5,511 nucleotides of DNA, taken from assembly GCA_030706285.1 (NCBI GenBank), contig JAUZOU010000213.1, forward strand, positions 1 to 5,511, given 5' to 3'. Shown piece after piece: positions 1 to 5,511 of this stretch (positions are counted from its first letter, which is position 1; every line of letters begins with the position of its first letter). This DNA is from Bacteroidota bacterium (GTDB lineage Bacteria; Bacteroidota; Bacteroidia; Bacteroidales; UBA1402). A program made the translations under genes and the position numbers. The notes under the pieces were generated by a model. It had not been told where the DNA came from. It made no database searches and saw only the letters and a list, made by a program, of their open reading frames with translations.

Positions 1-557
1 AAAGTGGGTTGAATACGTCAGGCAATGGCATTGGGCATGATCTTCAACTGGTTATTGATGAGGATCCTGAAAAGACGTATACGTTAAACAATCAGTTTGT
101 CGCTGATATCGGCAGTTTCAATTCCGGTCAGGTCACTTACGTGCTGCCTGAACTGAAAGCTGGGCTGCATACGTTGCGGTTCAGAGCATGGGATGTCCAG
201 AACAACGCTTCGACTCAGCAATTGACATTTAAGGTCGTGCCAGGTACCCAACCGTCCCTGTCGCATTTGATCTGGGCACAGCAATCGGATGGTATTCAGT
301 TCCGGTTTATGCATAACAGGCCGGATGTTTCGGTAACGGTCCGGTTAACCATCTATAATCTGCTTGGCCAGGAAGTATGGAGTGAAGAACAGGCGATGCA
401 GACAGGTGAACTGGTGAGTGACGTTTTTGTGTGGAATTGTACAGGAAACAGTGGGCTGAAAGCCATCGGCGGTATTTATCTTTGCCGGGTTACCATGACG
501 GATGCCAACGGCGCTCAATCTTTTCTGTCCGAAAAAATAAGGGTTCTGCCACAATAA
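1..557 (+). CDS. porU: PorU, type IX secretion system sortase (C-terminal part only)
   Basis: PorU is the gingipain-like cysteine protease of the T9SS attachment complex on the outer-membrane surface. It cuts off cargo C-terminal sorting domains and joins the cargo to anionic lipopolysaccharide. The 5' end lies outside the window: the reading frame is already open at base 3, and 184 residues plus TAA are visible, against roughly 1,100 or more in full-length homologues. The stretch SGLNTSGNGIGHD at the left edge, followed by the LPELKAGLHTLRFRAWDVQNN segment type (about residues 46-67 of the visible part), is characteristic of the region just after the PorU catalytic domain. The tail has an HNRPD motif near base 312, then IYNLLGQEVW and GGIYLCRV, which resemble a CTD-like or FlgD-Ig beta-sandwich. 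The catalytic His and Cys lie upstream and cannot be checked. Adjacency to porV strongly supports the call. Confidence 0.9.
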   Translation, partial: SGLNTSGNGIGHDLQLVIDEDPEKTYTLNNQFVADIGSFNSGQVTYVLPELKAGLHTLRFRAWDVQNNASTQQLTFKVVPGTQPSLSHLIWAQQSDGIQFRFMHNRPDVSVTVRLTIYNLLGQEVWSEEQAMQTGELVSDVFVWNCTGNSGLKAIGGIYLCRVTMTDANGAQSFLSEKIRVLPQ

Positions 558-583
558 TTACGTGGCTATTGAGTTTTTTATGG

Positions 584-591
584 TATGTTTG
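584..591 (+). promoter_or_regulatory. Possible Bacteroidetes sigma-ABfr -7 box upstream of porV
   Basis: TATGTTTG matches the Bacteroidetes -7 consensus TAnnTTTG exactly. It lies in the only gap (558-622) between porU and porV, and would give a short leader of about 25 bases before the porV ATG. No clear TTTG or TTG -33 element sits at the expected distance upstream (around 560-566). Two other exact matches occur inside coding sequence (477-484 and 1588-1595), so chance is a real possibility. The intergenic position is what favours this one. Confidence 0.35.
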
Positions 592-622
592 TCTTACTAA
601 ACAGAGTTTATCGTTGTCTAAC

Positions 623-1735
623 ATGAAGAAAATACTTAGTATCCTTGCAGCTGGTTTGTTGCTGTTTTCTGGTCTGACGTTTGCTAAAGATAAGTACAAT
701 CCGATTTCCAGCTCCGTCTATTCGCTTGGCATCTCACCGGATGCTGTTGCAAGTGGTATGGGTGATCTTGGTGTTGCAACGACACCGGATGTTTATTCCC
801 AGTACTGGAATCCATCCAAGTATGCCTTCATTGAAAGCAAAGCTGGCTTTGCCCTTTCCTATACGCCTTGGTTGTCTCAATTGGCATCAGATATCGATTT
901 GGCGGCGCTGACCGGTTATTACAAACTGGATGACAAACAGGCTTTAAGCGGATCGCTTCGTTATTTTTCATTGGGCGAAGTGATACTCCGGCAAATGCTG
1001 GATGATCCTGGCTATTCCATTCAGCCGTATGAAATGGAACTTGATATGGGTTATTCCCGTTTGCTGTCGGAAAACTTTTCCATGGGTGTTTCGCTGCGTT
1101 ACATCGTTTCCGATCTGATGAGTGGTGATGATCCTGCCGGAAGAGCTTTTTCTGCAGATATTGGTGCCTTTTACAAGAAACCGGTCTACTTTGGCAGAGA
1201 ACGTGGTTCCTGGGCGTTGGGTGCCGATATTTCGAACATCGGAACAAAAATCTCCTACGATGGCGGCAATACCAACTATTTCCTGCCGGCCAATCTGCGT
1301 TTGGGTACGTCCGTCTGCTATCCGCTGGATCAGTATAATAAGTTTAATTTTTCATTTGATGCTAATAAATTACTGGTTCCCACTCCTAAGGATTCATCCG
1401 ATTATGGAGAGAACATCTCTCCGATTAAGGCTATTTTCACCTCATTCTCTGACGCACCGAATGGCCTGAAAGAAGAGTTGCAGGAAATTTACTGGTCGCT
1501 TGGTGCGGAGTATGCGTATAATGACCAGTTCTTTGTTCGTGGTGGTTATTATTACGAAAATGAAAATAAGGGCAACCGTAAATATTATACGTTTGGAGCT
1601 GGTTTTAAGATGAGTATGTTCCGTTTGGATGCCTCATACCTGGTTTCTCAGTCACAAAGCAACCCGTTGGATAAAACCCTTCGTTTTTCACTGGCATTCG
1701 ATCTGGAAGGAATCAAGATGCTGATAGGCCGTTGA
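623..1735 (+). CDS. porV: PorV (LptO), T9SS outer-membrane shuttle protein
   Basis: PorV is a FadL-like outer-membrane beta-barrel that takes T9SS cargo from the Sov translocon through its CTD and delivers it to the PorU sortase. The product is 370 residues, close to the family size. The ATG at 623 was chosen because it opens directly into a signal peptide (MKKILSILAAGLLLFSGLTFA, probable signal peptidase I cut after Ala21). The frame is open further upstream to 431, but that would overlap porU and bury the signal. The N-terminal family motif is clear at residues 38-69: SPDAVASGMGDLGVATTPD followed by SQYWNPSKYAF. The rest alternates short amphipathic strands and loops as a barrel does, for example GGYYYENENKGNRKYYTFGAGF near residues 310-331. 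The final residues are LIGR rather than the aromatic end common in proteobacterial barrels. The gene is intact and lies 65 bases after porU. Confidence 0.93.
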   Translation: MKKILSILAAGLLLFSGLTFAKDKYNPISSSVYSLGISPDAVASGMGDLGVATTPDVYSQYWNPSKYAFIESKAGFALSYTPWLSQLASDIDLAALTGYYKLDDKQALSGSLRYFSLGEVILRQMLDDPGYSIQPYEMELDMGYSRLLSENFSMGVSLRYIVSDLMSGDDPAGRAFSADIGAFYKKPVYFGRERGSWALGADISNIGTKISYDGGNTNYFLPANLRLGTSVCYPLDQYNKFNFSFDANKLLVPTPKDSSDYGENISPIKAIFTSFSDAPNGLKEELQEIYWSLGAEYAYNDQFFVRGGYYYENENKGNRKYYTFGAGFKMSMFRLDASYLVSQSQSNPLDKTLRFSLAFDLEGIKMLIGR

Positions 1736-1740
1736 CGTTG

Positions 1741-2217
1741 ATGGATATTCGTGTCGGATATGGTTATGATGTGCATGCACTTGTCAGTGACCGGGCATTA
1801 TGGATAGGAGGCATCCGGATTCAACACGAAAAAGGCTTGCTGGGGCATTCAGATGCTGACGTATTGATTCATGCCATTTGTGATGCTTTATTGGGTGCGG
1901 CGGGGTTGCGTGACATCGGCTACCATTTTCCGGATACTTCTGATGAGTTTAAAGGCATTGACAGCAAACTCCTTTTAAAACGAACCGTTGAGTTGCTGGC
2001 TGAAAAATCCTGGAGGGTCGGGAATGTTGATGCAACCGTTTGTGCTGAGCGTCCCAAATTGAATCCGCATATTCCTGCCATGCAAGACTGTTTGTCCGGT
2101 TTGATGGCGATTGCCCCGGATGCGGTTTCCATTAAAGCGACCACCAGCGAGAAACTCGGATTCACCGGAAGGGAAGAGGGTATTGCTGCTTCGGCAGTCG
2201 TGTTGATCGTCCGATAA
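1741..2217 (+). CDS. ispF: IspF, 2-C-methyl-D-erythritol 2,4-cyclodiphosphate synthase
   Basis: This cytoplasmic enzyme of the MEP isoprenoid pathway converts CDP-methylerythritol 2-phosphate to methylerythritol 2,4-cyclodiphosphate, releasing CMP. With the ATG at 1741 the protein is 158 residues, the normal family length. Zinc-ligand motifs are present: Asp10 and His12 in GYGYDVHAL, and His44 in the signature GHSDADVLIHAICDALLGA (residues 35-53), followed by DIGYHFPDT. The nucleotide-binding stretch has AERPK (102-106), and the C-terminal ATTSEKLGFTGREEGIA (133-149) is the second family signature. An in-frame TTG at 1732 would overlap the porV stop, but would only add three residues before the conserved start. 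The gene begins 5 bases after porV, so co-transcription is likely. There is no functional link to secretion that I can see. Confidence 0.96.
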   Translation: MDIRVGYGYDVHALVSDRALWIGGIRIQHEKGLLGHSDADVLIHAICDALLGAAGLRDIGYHFPDTSDEFKGIDSKLLLKRTVELLAEKSWRVGNVDATVCAERPKLNPHIPAMQDCLSGLMAIAPDAVSIKATTSEKLGFTGREEGIAASAVVLIVR

Positions 2218-2237
2218 GTCATAAGTATTTTGCCTGA

Positions 2238-3860
2238 GTGAAGCGAAAACTGCTATACTTGCTGGTTCTGTTTTGCGTTTCCGTATGGACGGATGCGGCG
2301 GAGGATCTGTTGCGTTACCGGGTGCTGCTGAAGGATAAGCACGATTCCACATTGGTTGGAGAGGCTGTCCCGGCATTATCTGAGAAGGCTTTGAACAGGC
2401 GTGTTTTGCATAAGATCCAAACAGACTCCACTGATTTTCCATTAAGCCGCCAGTATTTAAATAGCCTGAATGAAGCTGGTTTCAAGGTTGTATCCGGATC
2501 ACGCTGGATGAATAGTGTGGTGGTTTCAATCCCCGATTCATCCAGACTTGAACGTCTCAAGGCTATGCCATTTGTCCGCTCAGTCAGGCTTGTCTGGGTT
2601 AATCCGCTTCACGAAGCTGCTTTAGCCAAACGGTCAGGAAAACTTCCCAAAAAATACGATGTTAAAACCGAAAGCGTCTACGGAAAGGCCTTAAAACAGG
2701 TCGATATGCTGATGCTGGAACCTTTGCATACCGCAGGCTTCAGGGGACAAGGCAAATGCATAGCTGTTGTGGATGCCGGATTTTATCATGTCAATTCACT
2801 GCCCTGGTTTAATCAATTAAACCTGGTTACTGCCAGGGATATGATCTATCCACCTTCCGATATTTTTGAAGGCCACTATCATGGGATGTCGGTGTTGTCT
2901 ATTATGGCTGCTGACAGTGCTTATGTTCTGACAGGAACAGCTCCGGATGCCGCGTATTGTCTGCTCCGGTCGGAGGATGTGAATTCGGAATCTCCCATCG
3001 AAGAGGATTACTGGGTGGCAGCTGTTGAACTGGCCGACAGCATCGGTGCTGACATCGTAACCTGTTCGCTCGGTTACACGGCATTTGATACGTCTTTTGT
3101 TTCCCACACGCTTGGTGAGTTGGATGGAAGAACGGCATTTATCAGCCAGGCAGCAGGTAAAGCTGTCGAAAAAGGGCTGCTGGTTGTTGTCAGCGCCGGG
3201 AATGATGGCAATTCAGACTGGAAGAAGATCGATTTCCCGGCTGATGTGGATGGTGTCCTAACAGTCGGAGCCGTCGCATCGGATGGATCACGCAGCTCTT
3301 TCAGTTCAATCGGACCGACAGCTGACGGACGGATTAAACCGGATGTTGTTGCGTTGGGAGCCCAGGATATTATTGTCAGTTCAACTGGCGCCATCGCGAG
3401 CGGAAGTGGAACTTCCTATGCTGCTCCGCTGATAACAGGAATGGCTGCGTGCCTGTGGCAAGCTTTCCCGGATCTTTCCGCACAGGAACTAATCCGTCTG
3501 ATTAAGCAATCGTGTTCGATGGCCGCAGCACCTGATACGTTCATGGGCTATGGCCTTCCCAATGCTTACAAGTGCTGGTTGTCCTTACAGAATGATCTTC
3601 CGAAACAAGTCATTCCGGAATGGTATTGCTATCCGAATCCGACAGACAATCAGTTGTATCTTGCCAATTTCTCAGGTACCAACAAATCGATTACCTGTAT
3701 TATTTCTGACCTGGCCGGTGAAAAAAAATTGCAAACGTCTTTTAGTGGGCAATTTCGAACGGTGGATGTTTCATTTTTGCCTTCCGGTTTGTATCTTGTG
3801 GAGTTTTATTCCAGGAAGACCAGATTGATGAGTCAGAAAATCCTGATCAAACATGCCTGA
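2238..3860 (+). CDS. Secreted subtilisin-like (S8) serine protease with T9SS sorting domain
   Basis: The 540-residue product is a probable extracellular endopeptidase exported by Sec and then the T9SS. The start is GTG at 2238: an in-frame TGA ends at 2237, and this GTG leads straight into a signal peptide (MKRKLLYLLVLFCVSVWTDA). Residues about 25-120 resemble the propeptide of Bacteroidota subtilases (LSEKALNRR at 48-55, SRWMNSVVVSI, PFVRSVRLV). The catalytic domain spans about 150-450, with candidate triad Asp179 (AVVDAGF), His215 (YHGMSVLSIMA) and Ser393 (SGTSYAAPLITG). Asn322 in VSAGNDG is the oxyanion-hole residue. A type A CTD covers about 461-540: WYCYPNPTDNQLYL, then LPSGLYLVEF and a basic end. 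All key residues are present, so the enzyme should be active. It sits 20 bases after ispF and shares an operon with its likely export machinery. Its substrate is unknown; a role in maturing surface proteins or in nutrition would be a guess. Confidence 0.92.
   Translation: MKRKLLYLLVLFCVSVWTDAAEDLLRYRVLLKDKHDSTLVGEAVPALSEKALNRRVLHKIQTDSTDFPLSRQYLNSLNEAGFKVVSGSRWMNSVVVSIPDSSRLERLKAMPFVRSVRLVWVNPLHEAALAKRSGKLPKKYDVKTESVYGKALKQVDMLMLEPLHTAGFRGQGKCIAVVDAGFYHVNSLPWFNQLNLVTARDMIYPPSDIFEGHYHGMSVLSIMAADSAYVLTGTAPDAAYCLLRSEDVNSESPIEEDYWVAAVELADSIGADIVTCSLGYTAFDTSFVSHTLGELDGRTAFISQAAGKAVEKGLLVVVSAGNDGNSDWKKIDFPADVDGVLTVGAVASDGSRSSFSSIGPTADGRIKPDVVALGAQDIIVSSTGAIASGSGTSYAAPLITGMAACLWQAFPDLSAQELIRLIKQSCSMAAAPDTFMGYGLPNAYKCWLSLQNDLPKQVIPEWYCYPNPTDNQLYLANFSGTNKSITCIISDLAGEKKLQTSFSGQFRTVDVSFLPSGLYLVEFYSRKTRLMSQKILIKHA
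3721..3728 (+). repeat. A8 homopolymer in the protease sorting-domain region
   Basis: Eight consecutive A residues encode the Lys-Lys at 496-497 of the protease, early in its C-terminal sorting domain. A gain of one A leads to a TAG within a few codons. A loss of one A leads to a different frame that ends at 3828. Both outcomes would remove most of the sorting domain but keep the catalytic domain. The tract is seen directly. Any slippage is inferred. Confidence 0.6.
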
Positions 3861-3862
3861 AA

Positions 3863-3899
3863 GTAACCGGATTGCTCATCCGTACCGGTAACGGGCAAT
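3863..3899 (+). other. Two overlapping, mutually exclusive hairpins in the protease-xseA gap
   Basis: The 49-base gap before xseA holds two inverted repeats that share bases. Stem 1 pairs 3863-3870 (GTAACCGG) with 3885-3892 (CCGGTAAC), with one mismatch and a 14-base loop. Stem 2 pairs 3871-3877 (ATTGCTC) with 3893-3899 (GGGCAAT), with one G-U wobble, and a small CCG/CGG helix (3880-3882 with 3886-3888) can form inside it. The inner helix of stem 2 uses bases needed by stem 1. No T-tract follows either stem, so neither looks like a standard intrinsic terminator. They could affect mRNA processing or access to the xseA start ten bases downstream. Confidence 0.4.
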
Positions 3900-3909
3900 A
3901 AGTGAAACA

Positions 3910-5241
3910 ATGAATGCTCAAATGGAAACGCTGACGTTACAGGAACTGAACTGCATGGTTAGGAACAGCATTAGACAGCAGTTCCCGGAAACTTATTGGG
4001 TACAGGCTGAGGTCAGTGAGTGCAAAGCTCATTTTTCCGGACATTGCTATCTGGAACTGATTCAGCGGAAAACCGACCAGCAGGCGATTTGTGCCAAAGC
4101 AAGAGCGACGATCTGGGCATCTACGTGGGCTGTTCTGGGGCCTTATTTTGAAAGCCAGACAGGCAGTCGACTGATGGCCGGCCAACAGATTCTGGCAGAG
4201 GTTTCGGTGGAATTTCACGAATTGTACGGGTTTAATTTGGTGATCAAAAACATTGATCCATCCTATACCCTCGGGAATCAGGCCATGAGACGTCTGGAAA
4301 TACTCAGGAGACTTGAGGCAGAAGGCGTCATTGATCAGAACAAGGAACTTGAATGGCCAGAATTACCTCAGCGAATCGCGATCATTTCATCTCCGGCTGC
4401 AGCCGGTTACCAGGATTTCATACACCAGTTGGAAGAATTTGCCGGAGGTTTGACCTTTTATACGGCATTGTTTCCTGCCGTCATGCAAGGAGAAGAATCG
4501 GCACCATCGATTATCGAAGCGCTGGATCGCATGATAGCTACCGGTGTGGACTTCGACGTTGTGGTTATTATCAGAGGAGGGGGAGCGGTAGCCGATTTGA
4601 GTTGTTTTGATGAATATGATCTTTGTTATTATTGCACGCAATTCCCGATTCCCATTCTTTCAGGATTGGGTCATGATAAAGATCATTCGGTGCTGGATAG
4701 GGTGGCTCATACTTCAGTCAAAACGCCGACGGCGGCAGCCGAGTATTTGATCGATTCGTTGTCACAGCAAGCTTTCCGGCTTGACTCGGCTGCTGATCGT
4801 CTGATAAAACTGGCCGGGCAGGTACTGGACATGAACAAGCTGACGTTACAGACGATGCCCGGACGGTTAATGTCATTGGTACAGCAACGCCTCCATGCTC
4901 AATCGATTCAGTCTGAGCGTATCCAGTCGAGGTTGAAACAATTGACGGCTGAAACAATCATGCAATCCAGCCAGCAGACAGCGATGCTTTCGACCAAGCT
5001 ATCCTTACAAAGCCAGGCTATGATGGAACGTCAGAAGTGGCGTCTGCAGCTGTTGGAAAAATCCATCAATTCCTTTTCTCCTGAAACAATACTCAAAAAA
5101 GGCTTTTCACTGTCGATTTACAACGGAAAGGTTGTCCGGTCGGTACAGGAAATCCCGGTCGGCGGTACACTTGAAACCCGCCTGACTGACGGCATACTGA
5201 CGAGTACCATCAATAAAAAATATGTCAACGATGAGCACTGA
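3910..5241 (+). CDS. xseA: XseA, exodeoxyribonuclease VII large subunit
   Basis: XseA is the catalytic subunit of exonuclease VII, which degrades single-stranded DNA from both ends into oligonucleotides during repair. The product is 443 residues, within family range. An N-terminal OB-fold for DNA binding covers about residues 6-115 (LTLQELN, YWVQAEVSECK, GHCYLEL). The catalytic domain follows: IAIISSPAAAGYQDF (156-170, with Asp169), RGGGAVADLSCFDEYDL (222-238), and SGLGHDKDHSVLDRVAHTS with KTPTAAAEYL (251-280). Asp169, Arg222, His255 and Asp258 align by eye with the residues required in the E. coli enzyme. Residues about 285-385 are long, Gln-rich and helical, fitting the coiled-coil arm that binds XseB. 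The end, SPETILKKGFSLSIYNGKVV and so on, is the usual C-terminal beta segment. The ATG at 3910 was chosen; Met5 at 3922 is an alternative. It overlaps xseB. Confidence 0.95.
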   Translation: MNAQMETLTLQELNCMVRNSIRQQFPETYWVQAEVSECKAHFSGHCYLELIQRKTDQQAICAKARATIWASTWAVLGPYFESQTGSRLMAGQQILAEVSVEFHELYGFNLVIKNIDPSYTLGNQAMRRLEILRRLEAEGVIDQNKELEWPELPQRIAIISSPAAAGYQDFIHQLEEFAGGLTFYTALFPAVMQGEESAPSIIEALDRMIATGVDFDVVVIIRGGGAVADLSCFDEYDLCYYCTQFPIPILSGLGHDKDHSVLDRVAHTSVKTPTAAAEYLIDSLSQQAFRLDSAADRLIKLAGQVLDMNKLTLQTMPGRLMSLVQQRLHAQSIQSERIQSRLKQLTAETIMQSSQQTAMLSTKLSLQSQAMMERQKWRLQLLEKSINSFSPETILKKGFSLSIYNGKVVRSVQEIPVGGTLETRLTDGILTSTINKKYVNDEH

Positions 5242-5434
5242 AAAATTTTCTTACAATAAGGCCATGCAGGAAGTCGAGCAGATTCTTGCCGAGCTTGAAA
5301 AAAACAATCCTGATGTGGATGAAATGAGCAGGCGTGTCAAGCGGGCTGTCGAATTGCTGCAAGCTTGCAAAAAAAAGCTGTTTGAGACCGATGAGGAGAT
5401 CAAACATGTTTTTGAACAACTGAATGCCCAATAG
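5222..5434 (+). CDS. xseB: XseB, exodeoxyribonuclease VII small subunit
   Basis: XseB is the small helical subunit that packs along the XseA coiled-coil arm; several copies are needed for each active enzyme. The product is 70 residues, typical for the family, with the pattern FSYNKAMQEVEQILAELE, then NPDVDEMSRRVKRAVELLQ and ACKKKLFETDEEI, a helical hairpin. Starting at the ATG at 5222 it overlaps the xseA end by 20 bases. An in-frame ATG at 5231 would give 67 residues and an 11-base overlap, and both begin M-S-T. The run AATAAAAAAT just before 5222 fits the A-rich leaders of this phylum and favours the upstream start. The overlap suggests translational coupling to match subunit amounts. Runs of seven A (5298-5304) and eight A (5369-5376) lie inside the gene. 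Confidence 0.93.
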   Translation: MSTMSTEKFSYNKAMQEVEQILAELEKNNPDVDEMSRRVKRAVELLQACKKKLFETDEEIKHVFEQLNAQ

Positions 5435-5462
5435 CCAGGTTGAACAATCAAAGCAAACATCC

Positions 5463-5511
5463 ATGAAGAATCCGGTTCAGAAATTTGCCATCGTTATGGC
5501 TGCGGGTAAAG
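5463..5511 (+). CDS. N-terminus of a nucleotidyltransferase-family protein (truncated by window edge)
   Basis: Only 16 codons are visible: MKNPVQKFAIVMAAGK. A beta strand followed by A-A-G-K at the very N-terminus is the start of the nucleotide-binding signature (AAGKGTR-like) of nucleotide-sugar and cytidylyl transferases, such as GlmU-type enzymes, sugar-1-phosphate nucleotidyltransferases or IspD. The fragment is too short to say which. The start is uncertain. The ATG at 5463 lies 28 bases after xseB behind an A-rich leader. An in-frame ATG at 5424 would add 13 residues (MPNSQVEQSKQTS) and overlap the xseB end by 11 bases. Same strand and tight spacing suggest it belongs to the operon. Confidence 0.6.
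   Translation, partial: MKNPVQKFAIVMAAGK

Noticed and set aside
477..484. TATCTTTG, an exact TAnnTTTG promoter box
   Set aside because: It is inside the porU coding end with no -33 element. About one match per strand is expected by chance in a window of this size.
431..622. Upstream extension of the porV frame, starting at ATG 431
   Set aside because: It would overlap porU by over 120 bases and place 64 unrelated residues before a clear signal peptide starting at 623.
828..1247. 139-residue open frame on the minus strand
   Set aside because: It lies wholly inside porV, is rich in His, Arg and Pro as antisense frames are, and shows no recognisable motif.
1588..1595. TACGTTTG, an exact TAnnTTTG promoter box ahead of ispF
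   Set aside because: It is inside porV, about 145 bases before ispF, with no -33 element, and is compatible with a chance match.
2226..2232. TATTTTG just before the protease start, resembling a -7 box
   Set aside because: The TA and TTTG parts are one base too close, and there would be almost no leader before the GTG at 2238.
2238..2280. Cys13 in the protease signal peptide as a lipoprotein lipobox
   Set aside because: The preceding residues are V-L-F, which do not fit the L-[AS]-[GA]-C pattern. With a sorting domain at the C-terminus, T9SS export is the better explanation.
1975..2442. 155-residue open frame on the minus strand, spanning the ispF-protease junction
   Set aside because: It is antisense to two well-supported genes, with no family resemblance and no credible initiation context.
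322..3350. Recurring CCGGATG heptamer across several genes
   Set aside because: Most copies encode Pro-Asp or similar pairs in frame, are irregularly spaced and lack flanking similarity, so this is codon preference, not a repeat element.
3863..3899. Intrinsic terminator between the protease gene and xseA
   Set aside because: The stems are interrupted and no T-run follows; the next bases are AAGTGAAAC.

Overview
The window is a compact, single-strand stretch of a Bacteroidota genome, most likely of class Bacteroidia (order Bacteroidales). Two things point there. The first two genes encode PorU and PorV, outer-membrane parts of the type IX secretion system (T9SS), which is confined to this phylum. 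The third gene, ispF, belongs to the MEP isoprenoid pathway, which Bacteroidales use while many Flavobacteriia use mevalonate. By eye, G+C is a little under 50%. No Shine-Dalgarno-like sites stand out and A-rich leaders precede several starts, also usual for the phylum. Genus and species cannot be settled from this sequence.

Layout, all on the + strand: the 3' end of porU (to 557); a 65-base gap with a possible Bacteroidetes-type -7 box; porV (623-1735); ispF (1741-2217); a secreted subtilisin-family (S8) protease with a C-terminal T9SS sorting domain (2238-3860); a 49-base gap that can fold into either of two hairpins; xseA (3910-5241); xseB (5222-5434), overlapping xseA; and the first codons of a nucleotidyltransferase-family gene that runs off the right edge (from 5463, or from 5424). 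No gap exceeds 65 bases, so the run looks like one operon, perhaps with an extra internal promoter before porV. I saw no tRNA, rRNA, mobile element, CRISPR array or clear terminator.

The genes form three functional groups. PorU is the sortase that removes the C-terminal sorting domain (CTD) of T9SS cargo at the cell surface, and PorV is the barrel protein that shuttles cargo to it. The S8 protease carries just such a CTD, so it is a probable client of the two proteins encoded upstream. IspF, and possibly the partial last gene if it is ispD, serves isoprenoid synthesis. XseA and XseB together form exonuclease VII, a single-strand DNA nuclease. The housekeeping genes show no obvious functional tie to secretion.

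Most of the window is recognisable biology. The points most worth checking are the CTD-bearing protease in the porUV operon, an A8 tract at the start of its sorting domain where slippage would remove the tail, and the alternative hairpins before xseA. I did not find convincing evidence of an undescribed system.
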